Below are positions 45,751 to 54,785 of a stretch of DNA of 64,000 nt, in pieces. The DNA comes from Candidatus Pedobacter colombiensis (lineage in GTDB: Bacteria; Bacteroidota; Bacteroidia; Sphingobacteriales; Sphingobacteriaceae), in assembly GCA_029202485.1 (NCBI GenBank), contig CP119313.1, forward strand, positions 3,038,001-3,102,000, given 5' to 3'. Position 1 is the first letter of the stretch; each line of letters begins with the position of its first letter. A program made the translations under genes and the position numbers. The notes under the pieces were generated by a model that searched no databases, was not told where the DNA came from, and was given only the letters and a program-made list of their open reading frames with translations.

Positions 45751-46679
45751 AGTACCTGGATGTTTAATTCATTTTTTAATGTGCTGTAATCGCTGTATAA
45801 ACCTTCTATTTCTTTAACAATCTTACTGTCAAATATACCAACGTCCCTACGCGTAAAGGTGGAAATATTCAGCCCTCTTTTTTGTAAAAAGTACTTAGAC
45901 ACAACCGGATATACATTATGCATTACATCCATATTATCTATCAGAAATTGTTGTACTCTTAGCAATTCAATTTCCATTTTAGGGTCATTGTAATTATTGC
46001 ATAGCCATACAATTAGTTCCGGAAAGTAATTCCCCTGAATACAAGACAAACCTGCTGAACCGGCTTTTAGAGAGTCTATCGCGTGTACCATGTAAGCATC
46101 ATATAAACCAAACGCCTTATAATCCTTGGTTACATTCAGTTTGGCTTTTATCTGCTCCAGATCCAAACAAGTGTCTTTATGATAAATTACCCTTCCGCTG
46201 GCTACAAATTGCTTTAGCTGAGTTGCATTTAATATCCTTTTATAAGGAACTGGACATTCATAAAAACCAAGCGGAATTCCCGGTGTTTGTTCAAACAGCT
46301 CGAAAACACGCTGATCGAATATTTCATCAGCTTCCTGCTCTTCAGCCAGTAAGCTGGAAATCATAATCACAGCTTCAGTACCCAGATCATTTACTCTTTT
46401 AACAAAATCAGCTTGTTTACTGATTGCGCCCCCAAAAGTGCCTGTCGCCACTACAGGCACAGCTCCATTCGTCACTTTAATAACATGACTGATTACTTTT
46501 ATGCGTTCTTCATCTGTTAACTCGAACATTTCGCTTGAAAGACAATTGGCAAATAATCCAGACGCACCGGCTTGTAAATACACTTCTGTAAGCTGCGTAA
46601 GTGCAGTATAATCTATCTCTCCATTGCTTAAAAAAGGCGTAAGCATGACCGGGATGAACCCTTTTCGTGAGTTTTCCAT
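45747..46679 (-). CDS. DHDPS/N-acetylneuraminate lyase-superfamily aldolase
   Basis: The start is set at ATG 46679 (MENSRKG), giving 310 residues, the family's usual length; the longer frame overlaps the symporter gene. The Schiff-base lysine is Lys168 in VIYHKDTC and the catalytic Tyr140 is in GFYECPVPYKR, nearly the spacing of E. coli NanA (Tyr137, Lys165). The substrate-binding loop reads CLSSEM where relatives have S/T-T-G-E. Cytoplasmic. Family members cleave 2-keto-3-deoxy acids (Neu5Ac, KDG and others) to pyruvate plus an aldehyde. Beside a symporter of the NanT-like kind, and in a pectin locus, Kdo, Dha or KDG are candidates. Cotranscribed with the symporter (62-base gap). Confidence 0.86.
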   Translation of the reverse strand: MENSRKGFIPVMLTPFLSNGEIDYTALTQLTEVYLQAGASGLFANCLSSEMFELTDEERIKVISHVIKVTNGAVPVVATGTFGGAISKQADFVKRVNDLGTEAVIMISSLLAEEQEADEIFDQRVFELFEQTPGIPLGFYECPVPYKRILNATQLKQFVASGRVIYHKDTCLDLEQIKAKLNVTKDYKAFGLYDAYMVHAIDSLKAGSAGLSCIQGNYFPELIVWLCNNYNDPKMEIELLRVQQFLIDNMDVMHNVYPVVSKYFLQKRGLNISTFTRRDVGIFDSKIVKEIEGLYSDYSTLKNELNIQVL

Positions 46680-46741
46680 TTTATATTCTCTAATAAATTT
46701 TCTATAAAGTATTCTATATGACCGGCTTAAACCGGAAGGCT

Positions 46742-48310
46742 TCAATCAGCTGGTTTTAGGTTCTTATTCTTCAATCTTGTTAAAAATATCCCTGCCAGAA
46801 AGATGCTTAGGGTACCGATCACAATGATCATATTTTTATTTAGGGGATTCCTGAGAAACTCGTACTGCTCCGGCAAATGAGCAGAAAATGTCATCCAAAT
46901 GATCACCACAATACCAATCATGGTAGCAATTAAGGCTTCGTGATTTTTTGTTTGTCTGCTTGCAATGCCCAGCAAAAACAGGCCTAACATCCCTGCAGCA
47001 AAAATACCCGACAGCTCCCACCATACATCAAGGATACTCTTTACGCCTATCATGGCAATCCCCGCTCCCATACCTAATAGTCCGAACACTACGGTTGCAA
47101 TATGCAAGAGGGAGAGATTTTGCTTTTCGGTAATACCGGGTTTAAAATATCTTTTATAAATGTCGACAGTAAAAACAGTTGCTGATGAATTCATTCCTGA
47201 ACTAATCGTACTCATAGCTGCAGATAATATGGCCGAAACAATCAGCCCAACTAAGCCTACAGGTATTTTGGTTACCATAAAATGCGGCATAATCTTGTCG
47301 CCATAATCTGCAGGCTGCAATGATTTCTCTATAGTCATAATCTCTGCGGCCGATGCGCTAAGCGGCAAACGCTCTAACGCTACCTGGTGTTTTATATTTT
47401 CAATCAGCTCCGGGTGAACGTCATAATAGGCATACAAACAAGAACCGATTACAAAGAACATCAGCGATGCAGGTACATACAACCAAACACACAACCAGAT
47501 GGATTTAGAAGCTGATTTTGATGAGGATGCCGTATGATAACGTTGCACATAATTCTGATCCATACCAAAGTTATTGAGGTTGATAAAGAAACCGTACAAT
47601 AAAACCACCCAAAAGGAGGAACTGACGAAGTCGGGCGAAAAGCTACCCAAACTAAACTTATCAGATGCTTTACCAATTTCAATTACTTTTGGTATGCCCC
47701 CAGGCATATTGGTAATGATAAGGTAAAGGATAAGCAGCGCGCCAAAGGTTTTTACGACAGCCTGAACTACTTCTGTCCAGATCACCGCTTCAATTCCACC
47801 CAGCACCGTATAAATGATAATACAAACGCCCATCACAACCATAATCATTTGCATAGAATAGCCAGTGAGTGCTTGTAAGCTTAAGGCTATTCCGAAAAAA
47901 ATTGATCCCATACGGGCCAGTTGAGTAAGCAAAAAACACACAACAGCATAGGTTCTGGCCCATGCACCAAATCGATTCTCGAGGTGTGTATAAGCAGAGA
48001 TTTCGCCTGTGCCTCTATAATAAGGCACGAAGTATTTTGAAGCTACCCAGGCGGCTAGTGGCATAGAAAGACTAAAGACAAATGCATTCCAGTTTCCACC
48101 GAATGCTTTGCCTGGTACGCCCAGAAAAGTATTACTACTTAAAAATGTAGCATAAATGGATAAGCCTATGGCCCAGCCTGGTATAAGGCCTGAAGCCTTA
48201 GTAAATTGTTCTGAATTTTTGTTGTTACGGGAGAAATAAATCCCTACCAGTATCATCCCAATAAGGTAAATGACAATTATAACAAGATCGAAAATAGGGA
48301 GACCCTTCAT
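46742..48310 (-). CDS. Sodium:solute symporter (SSS family)
   Basis: Start chosen at ATG 48310 (MKGLPIFDLVII), 522 residues. The longer frame opens with TTG at 48346, which falls inside the -7 box of promoter copy C, so it cannot be the start if that promoter is real. About 13-14 membrane helices with family motifs: GMILVGIYFSRN, ASGLIPGWAIGLSIYATFLSSNTFLGVPGKAF, VLGGIEAVIWTEVVQAVVK, LSAAMSTISSGMNSSATVFT. Bacteroidota members import sialic acid, Kdo-like acids, uronates or monosaccharides. The aldolase downstream suggests a keto-deoxy acid substrate. Confidence 0.92.
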   Translation of the reverse strand: MKGLPIFDLVIIVIYLIGMILVGIYFSRNNKNSEQFTKASGLIPGWAIGLSIYATFLSSNTFLGVPGKAFGGNWNAFVFSLSMPLAAWVASKYFVPYYRGTGEISAYTHLENRFGAWARTYAVVCFLLTQLARMGSIFFGIALSLQALTGYSMQMIMVVMGVCIIIYTVLGGIEAVIWTEVVQAVVKTFGALLILYLIITNMPGGIPKVIEIGKASDKFSLGSFSPDFVSSSFWVVLLYGFFINLNNFGMDQNYVQRYHTASSSKSASKSIWLCVWLYVPASLMFFVIGSCLYAYYDVHPELIENIKHQVALERLPLSASAAEIMTIEKSLQPADYGDKIMPHFMVTKIPVGLVGLIVSAILSAAMSTISSGMNSSATVFTVDIYKRYFKPGITEKQNLSLLHIATVVFGLLGMGAGIAMIGVKSILDVWWELSGIFAAGMLGLFLLGIASRQTKNHEALIATMIGIVVIIWMTFSAHLPEQYEFLRNPLNKNMIIVIGTLSIFLAGIFLTRLKNKNLKPAD

Positions 48311-48343
48311 TAGGCGATTAACTGTTTTATAAATTTGGTTAAG

Positions 48344-48409
48344 CAAATATCAACTTGCAGGGTCCTATATTAATATAATATTTTCGCTATATGTTATAAT
48401 ATCTTATCT
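48344..48409 (-). promoter_or_regulatory. Promoter copy C: shared operator plus -7 box, before symporter-aldolase
   Basis: Plus-strand CAAATATC at 48344-48351 is a one-mismatch leftward -7 box. The operator at 48381-48409 reads TTTTCGCTATAT, continued by GTTATAATATCTTATCT, 29 bp from the box. The leader to the ATG at 48310 is about 27 nt. The site begins 32 bp after the end of the GH2-malectin gene. Confidence 0.68.
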
Positions 48410-48441
48410 TATTTCAGCTTATTATATCCCTTAAAATCGAA

Positions 48442-51400
48442 TTATTGTACATCAAGACCATCCATACTTAATCCTGCTGCATCTTCCGCAATTAGCCTTA
48501 CTTTATAAGTACCTGCATTGATCATTGTACCAGTATTGGTATTGAAATAATTCCATTTCCCCTTTTTAGTTGGTGTAAACTCTATATGCTCTGCCGCTTT
48601 TAGTACCGCACCATCCATAGTTAATACTTCCATTTTTCCTTTTAACGAGCGCTCAAATGGATTGTGGTATTTTAGCGTAAGCGAGTAAGTATCGGCAACA
48701 CCAACTGTAATGTGCCATTCCAATACATCGCCCGATGGCTTTTTAAATGTAACACGTACCTTATCCATCAGTTCCTCTTTTATCAATCCATTACCTATAA
48801 GATTTGCATCCGTTGCTTTGTAGGTGGTTACTGTTTTAAGGTCATATGCAGGCTGCATATTGCTTAATGGCAATACAGCAATAGTATATTTCCCATCCAG
48901 TTTCAGGGTTTCATCTTTGAGGTAGCGTTTTTTATAAATATTAAAAGTTTGTTCTCTGCTGTTATGGAGTGTTGTTTTGGTATCCTCAAAATTGGCTAGC
49001 CAAGCCGGTCGATTAATTACAAGAGTATCAACGGCTACATATACATCCGCATCGGCCGTAACCTTAAATTGTAAAGCAGCATTTGTTTTATTAGATGTTT
49101 GTATCCATTCTGCACCATAAAGGGCTGAAGGTAATGAAGTAAAATACACAGGATCATCAGCATACTGCTGATCGCCAAGATCCATCCATGTACTGGATCT
49201 AAAGCCGCTACCCCCTGCAAGCTCAATGATACTGTTACTCTCCCTTACCGGTGTTATATTTTTTGTAGTGGAGGCAATTGCAATCGCTGAAATCACAGCC
49301 TGTCCTGATTTTACCTGAGGAAAGGAAACAATAAGCTGTCCGCCTTTAACCCACGCTTTTACCGTTTTCTTTAAAACCGCATCATGCCCCACTTCCGCCC
49401 ATATATCTACATCTTTAAGTAATGTTTGGCCATTTACAGCGACATCAAACAAACGCATCCCCTTAGCATTCATTCCTCCACCAGTACCTAACCAGGGTTC
49501 TATAAAATAGAGTTCTATCAGATATTCCCCGTCAGGAACAGGGAAATGATAGGTAAGTTGATCACGTCCATACCTAAAAGTTTGAAACAACTTCCAATCT
49601 ATAGTGCCTTTAATCGGATCGAATGTACGGCGTTGACTGGCAAAAAATGCCGGCATACCGGGAAAACTAGTTGTCCAGGATCGAGAACCAAAACCTCCAT
49701 TAATTAGTTGTCTGTCTGCCGACCACAGTTGTCCGTTCTGATCTTTATACTCCGGTCCACCACAATTTATTCGATACAAATAGGTATAGTCTTTTGCGGG
49801 AACTGTTATGTTTTTAGCATCCTTATTAAACTCATTAAAATGAGGCGCCACTGGTAAGTTGTTCAATACGATATAATCTTTAGCCACAGCCTTTCCATTT
49901 ACATACCCCACAGCATAAAGTACATTGTATTGTACAATTACTCCATCCCATTGGAAATGCGTACCAATACCTCCTCGTTTTCTTTTCCCTAAGGATGCCT
50001 CGTTTACATCGTTAAAAAGCTCAACTTCATCACAATTGGAATACACAGTAATACTGTCCTTTTTACCCGGTTTCAACCATCTTTTCGGCCAGGTATGCGA
50101 AACAATATAAACCATAGGTTCTGTTTGTTTTGGTGCATAGTTGGCTCTAAACATATAAAATACATCCAATGGTTCTTCCCATGGAGTAAACATTCCTTTG
50201 TAATTTATAGGACCTACACGATCCAATTCTCTCAACCCCTCACCACCTTGTACCCTACCCGGATTATCATGCGAATTGAACAACCAGAAATAATGTCCAG
50301 CCGTTTTATCTTTTACTGATTCAGCTAGCCTGACCTTGGTTTCCATTAATTGGGTCATGTTATTTTCACTATACGTCCCTTTCTGCATAAAAGGGCCTTC
50401 TGTGTGCAAGTCAAGTGTACGCCAGGCACCATATTCACCAATCAACACTTGTCTTTGTATATCATCAGCATAGGTTAAAGGATCCCCACCGTAGGTGCCT
50501 GTCCAATTTTGCGGTACATCCCAGTCTGTCCCCTTACCACCATTACATGTTGTTACTTTTCGCTGAGCAGATGCCGTAGGATCCAACTTACGAATGAGCT
50601 CTGTACACTCTTTTGCGAAATCTTCGGGCAATGTGCTCTCATTTTCTAATCCCCACAATACTACTGAAGGGCTGTTGCGTCGTTCTTTAACCCAATCGGT
50701 AAGCAATAATTTAAAATTGGCTCTGAACTCAGGTGTATCATACCAAATGTGAGCTGCCATTTGTGTCCATGATAGAATCCCCAACTTGTCCCAATACTCC
50801 TGATAAAGCAAATTATGTGGCTGGTGCGCATCGCGAAAAGCATTAAAACCAGCGGCTTTAATTTGCATCACGCGCGATCTGATCTGTTCTGCACTAAAAG
50901 CATGACTGTTACCAATAAGGTGCTCATATTCTGCCACTCCATTTATAAAGACAGGTTTTCCATTCAATAAAAACCGTTTATCATCTGCAGGATGGTCTCC
51001 TATAGGCCAGCTGATCCAGCGAATGCCATAAGGAGTGCTCAATTCATCAATTACTTTATTTCCTTCAATAATGCTCGTTTTAAGTGTATACAAATAAGGG
51101 TTTTCTAAGGACCATAGCTTTACACCCTTCAAGTCTGCTGTTTGCTGAACTACTGTTAAACTCCTTCCTGCCAATAGCTTATTTACATTTTTACTTTCGC
51201 TTATTTTCTTGCCATCCTTATCAAACAACTGATTGATAACCTCTATTGTACGGGGTGTCGTACCATAATTCTTAATTTCCGTTTCCATTTTCAGCATAGC
51301 CGATTTTTCGGAAACTTTATTGTCATTCCAGATGTGCACGCCAAAAGGTTCGATCCTTACATCGCTGGTCACAACCAGGTGTACCGGCCTGAAAATCCCC

Positions 51401-51966
51401 ATGGGCTGCGAGCCTTCGGAGAAACCACGTTCTGTCGAACAGCCACCATCTACCCAAGGTAGGTCTTGAATGTTCACTGGATGATCAGCACGTACAGCCA
51501 GCAGATTAGACTGGTTGTTTAATTTAATCACATTCGTTACATCCAGTGTAAAGGTGGTACGGCCACCGGCATGGTAACCTACCTTTTTACCGTTTAGCCA
51601 TATGCTGGCATACGAACCAACCCCTTCAAAATAAAGAAAGAAACGTTTACCTGTTTTTTGAGCTGTAGTTGTAAAGGTTTTACGATACCAGGCGTAGCCA
51701 TGTCTGTTGCCATGTAACAACCTGCGATACCCTTCATACTGATCCCAATTGTGCGGAACATTTACCCTTTTCCAGCTTTTATCATTAAAGTTGCTTTGTT
51801 CAAAACCATTATAGGCATTGATATTTATATCATTGGCAATGCTTTGCCAGTTGCTATTTAGTGTAGTATTTTTACGTAATCCTGTTTGTGTAAAACCTGT
51901 ACTAGTTAAAAGAATGCCTACCAAAAAGACAATAAGCTTTCTTTTATAATTTCTCCAAATCTCCAT
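48442..51966 (-). CDS. GH2 glycoside hydrolase with malectin domain
   Basis: 1174 residues with a signal peptide (TSTGFTQ). GH2 order: sugar-binding jelly roll (about 35-200, VPHNWDQYEGYRR and IFRPVHLVV), Ig-like (200-310), TIM barrel (about 315-610). The acid/base is Glu443 in LWGLENEST and the nucleophile is Glu511 in LIGEYGAWR. After an Ig-like domain a malectin domain follows at about 729-890 (YRINCGGPEYKDQNGQLWSA, INGGFGSRSW). The last 280 residues form further beta-sandwiches. The malectin domain suggests carbohydrate binding beside catalysis. The start overlaps the GH95 end by 23 bases. Substrate likely a beta-galactoside, beta-glucuronide or arabinopyranoside of pectin. Confidence 0.91.
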   Translation of the reverse strand: MEIWRNYKRKLIVFLVGILLTSTGFTQTGLRKNTTLNSNWQSIANDININAYNGFEQSNFNDKSWKRVNVPHNWDQYEGYRRLLHGNRHGYAWYRKTFTTTAQKTGKRFFLYFEGVGSYASIWLNGKKVGYHAGGRTTFTLDVTNVIKLNNQSNLLAVRADHPVNIQDLPWVDGGCSTERGFSEGSQPMGIFRPVHLVVTSDVRIEPFGVHIWNDNKVSEKSAMLKMETEIKNYGTTPRTIEVINQLFDKDGKKISESKNVNKLLAGRSLTVVQQTADLKGVKLWSLENPYLYTLKTSIIEGNKVIDELSTPYGIRWISWPIGDHPADDKRFLLNGKPVFINGVAEYEHLIGNSHAFSAEQIRSRVMQIKAAGFNAFRDAHQPHNLLYQEYWDKLGILSWTQMAAHIWYDTPEFRANFKLLLTDWVKERRNSPSVVLWGLENESTLPEDFAKECTELIRKLDPTASAQRKVTTCNGGKGTDWDVPQNWTGTYGGDPLTYADDIQRQVLIGEYGAWRTLDLHTEGPFMQKGTYSENNMTQLMETKVRLAESVKDKTAGHYFWLFNSHDNPGRVQGGEGLRELDRVGPINYKGMFTPWEEPLDVFYMFRANYAPKQTEPMVYIVSHTWPKRWLKPGKKDSITVYSNCDEVELFNDVNEASLGKRKRGGIGTHFQWDGVIVQYNVLYAVGYVNGKAVAKDYIVLNNLPVAPHFNEFNKDAKNITVPAKDYTYLYRINCGGPEYKDQNGQLWSADRQLINGGFGSRSWTTSFPGMPAFFASQRRTFDPIKGTIDWKLFQTFRYGRDQLTYHFPVPDGEYLIELYFIEPWLGTGGGMNAKGMRLFDVAVNGQTLLKDVDIWAEVGHDAVLKKTVKAWVKGGQLIVSFPQVKSGQAVISAIAIASTTKNITPVRESNSIIELAGGSGFRSSTWMDLGDQQYADDPVYFTSLPSALYGAEWIQTSNKTNAALQFKVTADADVYVAVDTLVINRPAWLANFEDTKTTLHNSREQTFNIYKKRYLKDETLKLDGKYTIAVLPLSNMQPAYDLKTVTTYKATDANLIGNGLIKEELMDKVRVTFKKPSGDVLEWHITVGVADTYSLTLKYHNPFERSLKGKMEVLTMDGAVLKAAEHIEFTPTKKGKWNYFNTNTGTMINAGTYKVRLIAEDAAGLSMDGLDVQ

Positions 51967-54769
51967 TCAATTTATATATTTCTCCCTTTTGTGTAGCGAT
52001 ACTGGTAATTTTATTTCCGTACCGCAACAGACAAACCCCTCCGGTTTTAGAAGAAATCTCCAGTGCCGTTAACACACCTTTACTCCATTTAAAATTTAAC
52101 TCAAAGCCACCGCGTGCACAAATCCCATTCACTTCTCCCTCCGGAATATCTGCAGGTAACGCTGGTAACAATTCAACAAATTGCGTATGACTTTGTAAAA
52201 GCATCTCGGCAATACCTGCAGCGCCACCAAAATTGCCATCAATCTGAAATGGTGGATGAGCATCAAATAGATTCACATAAGCACCACCACCTTTTTCTGC
52301 AGGACTAATCAGCATTTTCACCATTTTCATAGCATGGTCGCCATCTTTAAATCTTGCCCAGAAATTGATTTTCCATGCAAGGCTCCACCCTGTACCTTCA
52401 TCACCTCTGTAAATTAAGGATTGGCGCGCGGCCTTCATCATATCCGGCGTATCCCAGGTAATGTCGTTACCCGGGTGTACCCCCCATAAATGCGAGACAT
52501 GCCTATGTTTATTAGTAGTATCGTCTTTATCTTCAAGCCATTCCTGCAACTGTCCATATTTACCAATCTGATTAGGTGCAATCAGAGTAAGTTTTTGTTG
52601 TAATGTTTTTCTAAATTCAGCATCAGTTCCCAACAATTCACTGGCCGCAATACAGTTCTTAAACAATGTCCTGATGATCTGATGATCCATTGTTGGTCCT
52701 GCCACTAAACCTCCATTTTCCGGAGAATTAGATGGTGTACTGATCAACCAACCTGTTTTAGGATCTTTGATCAAGAAATCTACGAAAAAAACTGCCGCCT
52801 GCTTCATTAAGGGGTAGGCTTCATTTTTAAGAAAAGCCCTGTCTTGGGTAAACTGGTAATGCTCCCATAAATGCTGACTTAACCAACCTGCACCAGAAAC
52901 CCATATCCCATGATTTGAAGCATTTATAGGTGCCGTGCCGTTCCATAAATCGGTATTGTGATGCAACACCCAGCCATTTGCATTGTAATGTACTTTTGCC
53001 GTCATGGCACCGTTTTGTGCGAGTTCTTGTATCTTTTTAAATAAAGGCTCATTCAGAGGTTCCAAATTCAAAATCCCGGTTGGCCAGTAATTCATCTCCA
53101 GGTTAATATTGGTGGTGTACTTACTACCCCATGGCGGAGTTAGCAAATCATTCCAGATGCCCTGAAGATTTGCAGGCTGGGTTCCGGGTCTCGAGCTTGA
53201 AATCAACAAATAGCGACCGTATTGCACATATAAGGCCGCAAAGGGGGCATCGGCTGATCCTGCAAACTTCTCTATGCGCTCATCGGTAGGTAAGCCTTCA
53301 TTTTCGCTCTTTCCAAAACTAATTGAAAAGGGATTATAGTATTTTTGGTATTCTTTTACATGTGCTGATTTAATCTGTGCGTAAGTTTTATTTTGTAAGC
53401 TAGCAATGGCTTTTATACAGGCAGCAGCAGGATTTCCAGATACATTTTTATCGTTAATAAAATTGGTACCTGCAGTAAGGTAAAGGGTAACTTCATCTGC
53501 ATTGGTTATGCTTAACTTACCTTGTCCAACCAGTAATTTCCCTTTTGTAATAACTGCTTTAAGCTGACTTTGACCTTTTAAAACGCCACCACGTACACTT
53601 AAGGTCAATGAAATGGTATTTTCATTTATTTTTTTAACAGCAGTATATTTATGTGGACTGCCCAGTAAAGCATCTAAACTAATGCTTCCTTTTTTATCAG
53701 CAGTTAAACGGATTACGACAGCCTGATTTGGCTGACTGGCAAAATACTCACGTAAATAATTTACACCATTTAACGTATAAGATGTACTGGCAATAGCTGT
53801 ACTTAAATCTAACTTGCGTTTGTAATTGGTAACGGCAACAGCCTGATTTTTAAAGTTCAGAAACAGATCACCAAATGGCTGATAACTCGCCTGAAACTGT
53901 GAAACTACTGGTGGTTCATCATTCTGAATCTTATATTTCCACTCTTTAACCAACGAAACTCCTTTTTCGGGTTGATCGCCTTCGGGATAAACTGCAATAG
54001 GTCTATTGATATCTTTATAACCTGCTATACCGCCTTTATCAAAGTAATTCAATACTTGTATAGCAATTGTATTTGTTCCTTTTTTAATCAGTTTAGCCGG
54101 AATGGTATACTTTCTTGGTGTAGTCCCATCTGTATTGCCAACAAGCGTTCCGTTTACGTAGGTAAAGTCCTGATCGCGGATACGATTCAAGTCAAGCACC
54201 AGGTTTTTACCCAGCCAGTTTTCAGGTACATCAAAGGTAGTACGCAACCATACTGCACCATCAAAGCCCGATAGTCCCACTGTTGTTTCCCAGCCTTCAT
54301 AGCTCGGTACTTTAATGGTTTTCCATTGCTGGTCATCGTAGCTTTCTGCAGCCGGATTACCCTGCATACCTTTCCCGGTTTTCATTTCCGCAGTCCATTT
54401 ATCCCTGTCTCCCGCTCCGCTCTGGCTGCCCATAAACTTTTCTTCAGCTAACTTTTCTGCAGCACTCTGTTTACCTTCAAAAAGTAGTTTCCTGATCTCG
54501 GCAAGGTAGCCAGCAGCACCTTTGTGATTATAATCTCTAGGACCACCTGTCCATAAGGTTTCTTCATTAAACTGAATGTGATCCCTTTCCACACCTGCAA
54601 ATATCATGGCTCCTATACGTCCATTTCCAATAGGCAGAGCATCAGTCCATTTTACTGCAGGTTTGTTATACCAAAGTTGATAGGAAGGTTGTTGGGCAAC
54701 AACATGTGTAATGATTAAACAATTGATCATTACTACAGACATCAAGTTTGGGAAACTTATAAATTTCAT
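51944..54769 (-). CDS. GH95 alpha-L-fucosidase/alpha-L-galactosidase with nested SASA-type domain
   Basis: 941 residues with a signal peptide (THVVAQQ). GH95 signature at the N-terminus: LWYNKPAVKWTDALPIGNGR, FNEETLWTGGPRDY. At about residues 115-280 the beta-sandwich is interrupted by a galactose-binding-like domain (WKTIKVPSYEGW, FDGAVWLRTTFDVPENWLGK, DFTYVNGTLVG) like that of long sialate O-acetylesterases; GH95 resumes at YQPFGDLFL. The (alpha/alpha)6 domain has NLQGIWNDLLTPPWGSKYT and NINLEMNYWPTG, then LWNGTAPINASNHGIW and FQIDGNFGGAAGIAEMLLQS. It would release alpha-L-fucose or, in RG-II side chain A, alpha-L-galactose. Confidence 0.93.
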   Translation of the reverse strand: MKFISFPNLMSVVMINCLIITHVVAQQPSYQLWYNKPAVKWTDALPIGNGRIGAMIFAGVERDHIQFNEETLWTGGPRDYNHKGAAGYLAEIRKLLFEGKQSAAEKLAEEKFMGSQSGAGDRDKWTAEMKTGKGMQGNPAAESYDDQQWKTIKVPSYEGWETTVGLSGFDGAVWLRTTFDVPENWLGKNLVLDLNRIRDQDFTYVNGTLVGNTDGTTPRKYTIPAKLIKKGTNTIAIQVLNYFDKGGIAGYKDINRPIAVYPEGDQPEKGVSLVKEWKYKIQNDEPPVVSQFQASYQPFGDLFLNFKNQAVAVTNYKRKLDLSTAIASTSYTLNGVNYLREYFASQPNQAVVIRLTADKKGSISLDALLGSPHKYTAVKKINENTISLTLSVRGGVLKGQSQLKAVITKGKLLVGQGKLSITNADEVTLYLTAGTNFINDKNVSGNPAAACIKAIASLQNKTYAQIKSAHVKEYQKYYNPFSISFGKSENEGLPTDERIEKFAGSADAPFAALYVQYGRYLLISSSRPGTQPANLQGIWNDLLTPPWGSKYTTNINLEMNYWPTGILNLEPLNEPLFKKIQELAQNGAMTAKVHYNANGWVLHHNTDLWNGTAPINASNHGIWVSGAGWLSQHLWEHYQFTQDRAFLKNEAYPLMKQAAVFFVDFLIKDPKTGWLISTPSNSPENGGLVAGPTMDHQIIRTLFKNCIAASELLGTDAEFRKTLQQKLTLIAPNQIGKYGQLQEWLEDKDDTTNKHRHVSHLWGVHPGNDITWDTPDMMKAARQSLIYRGDEGTGWSLAWKINFWARFKDGDHAMKMVKMLISPAEKGGGAYVNLFDAHPPFQIDGNFGGAAGIAEMLLQSHTQFVELLPALPADIPEGEVNGICARGGFELNFKWSKGVLTALEISSKTGGVCLLRYGNKITSIATQKGEIYKLNGDLEKL

Positions 54770-54785
54770 CTTGATACAAATTAAA

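Noticed and set aside
48311..48346. TTG start giving 12 extra residues on the symporter
   Set aside because: The TTG lies in the proposed -7 box; ATG at 48310 gives a normal N-terminus.
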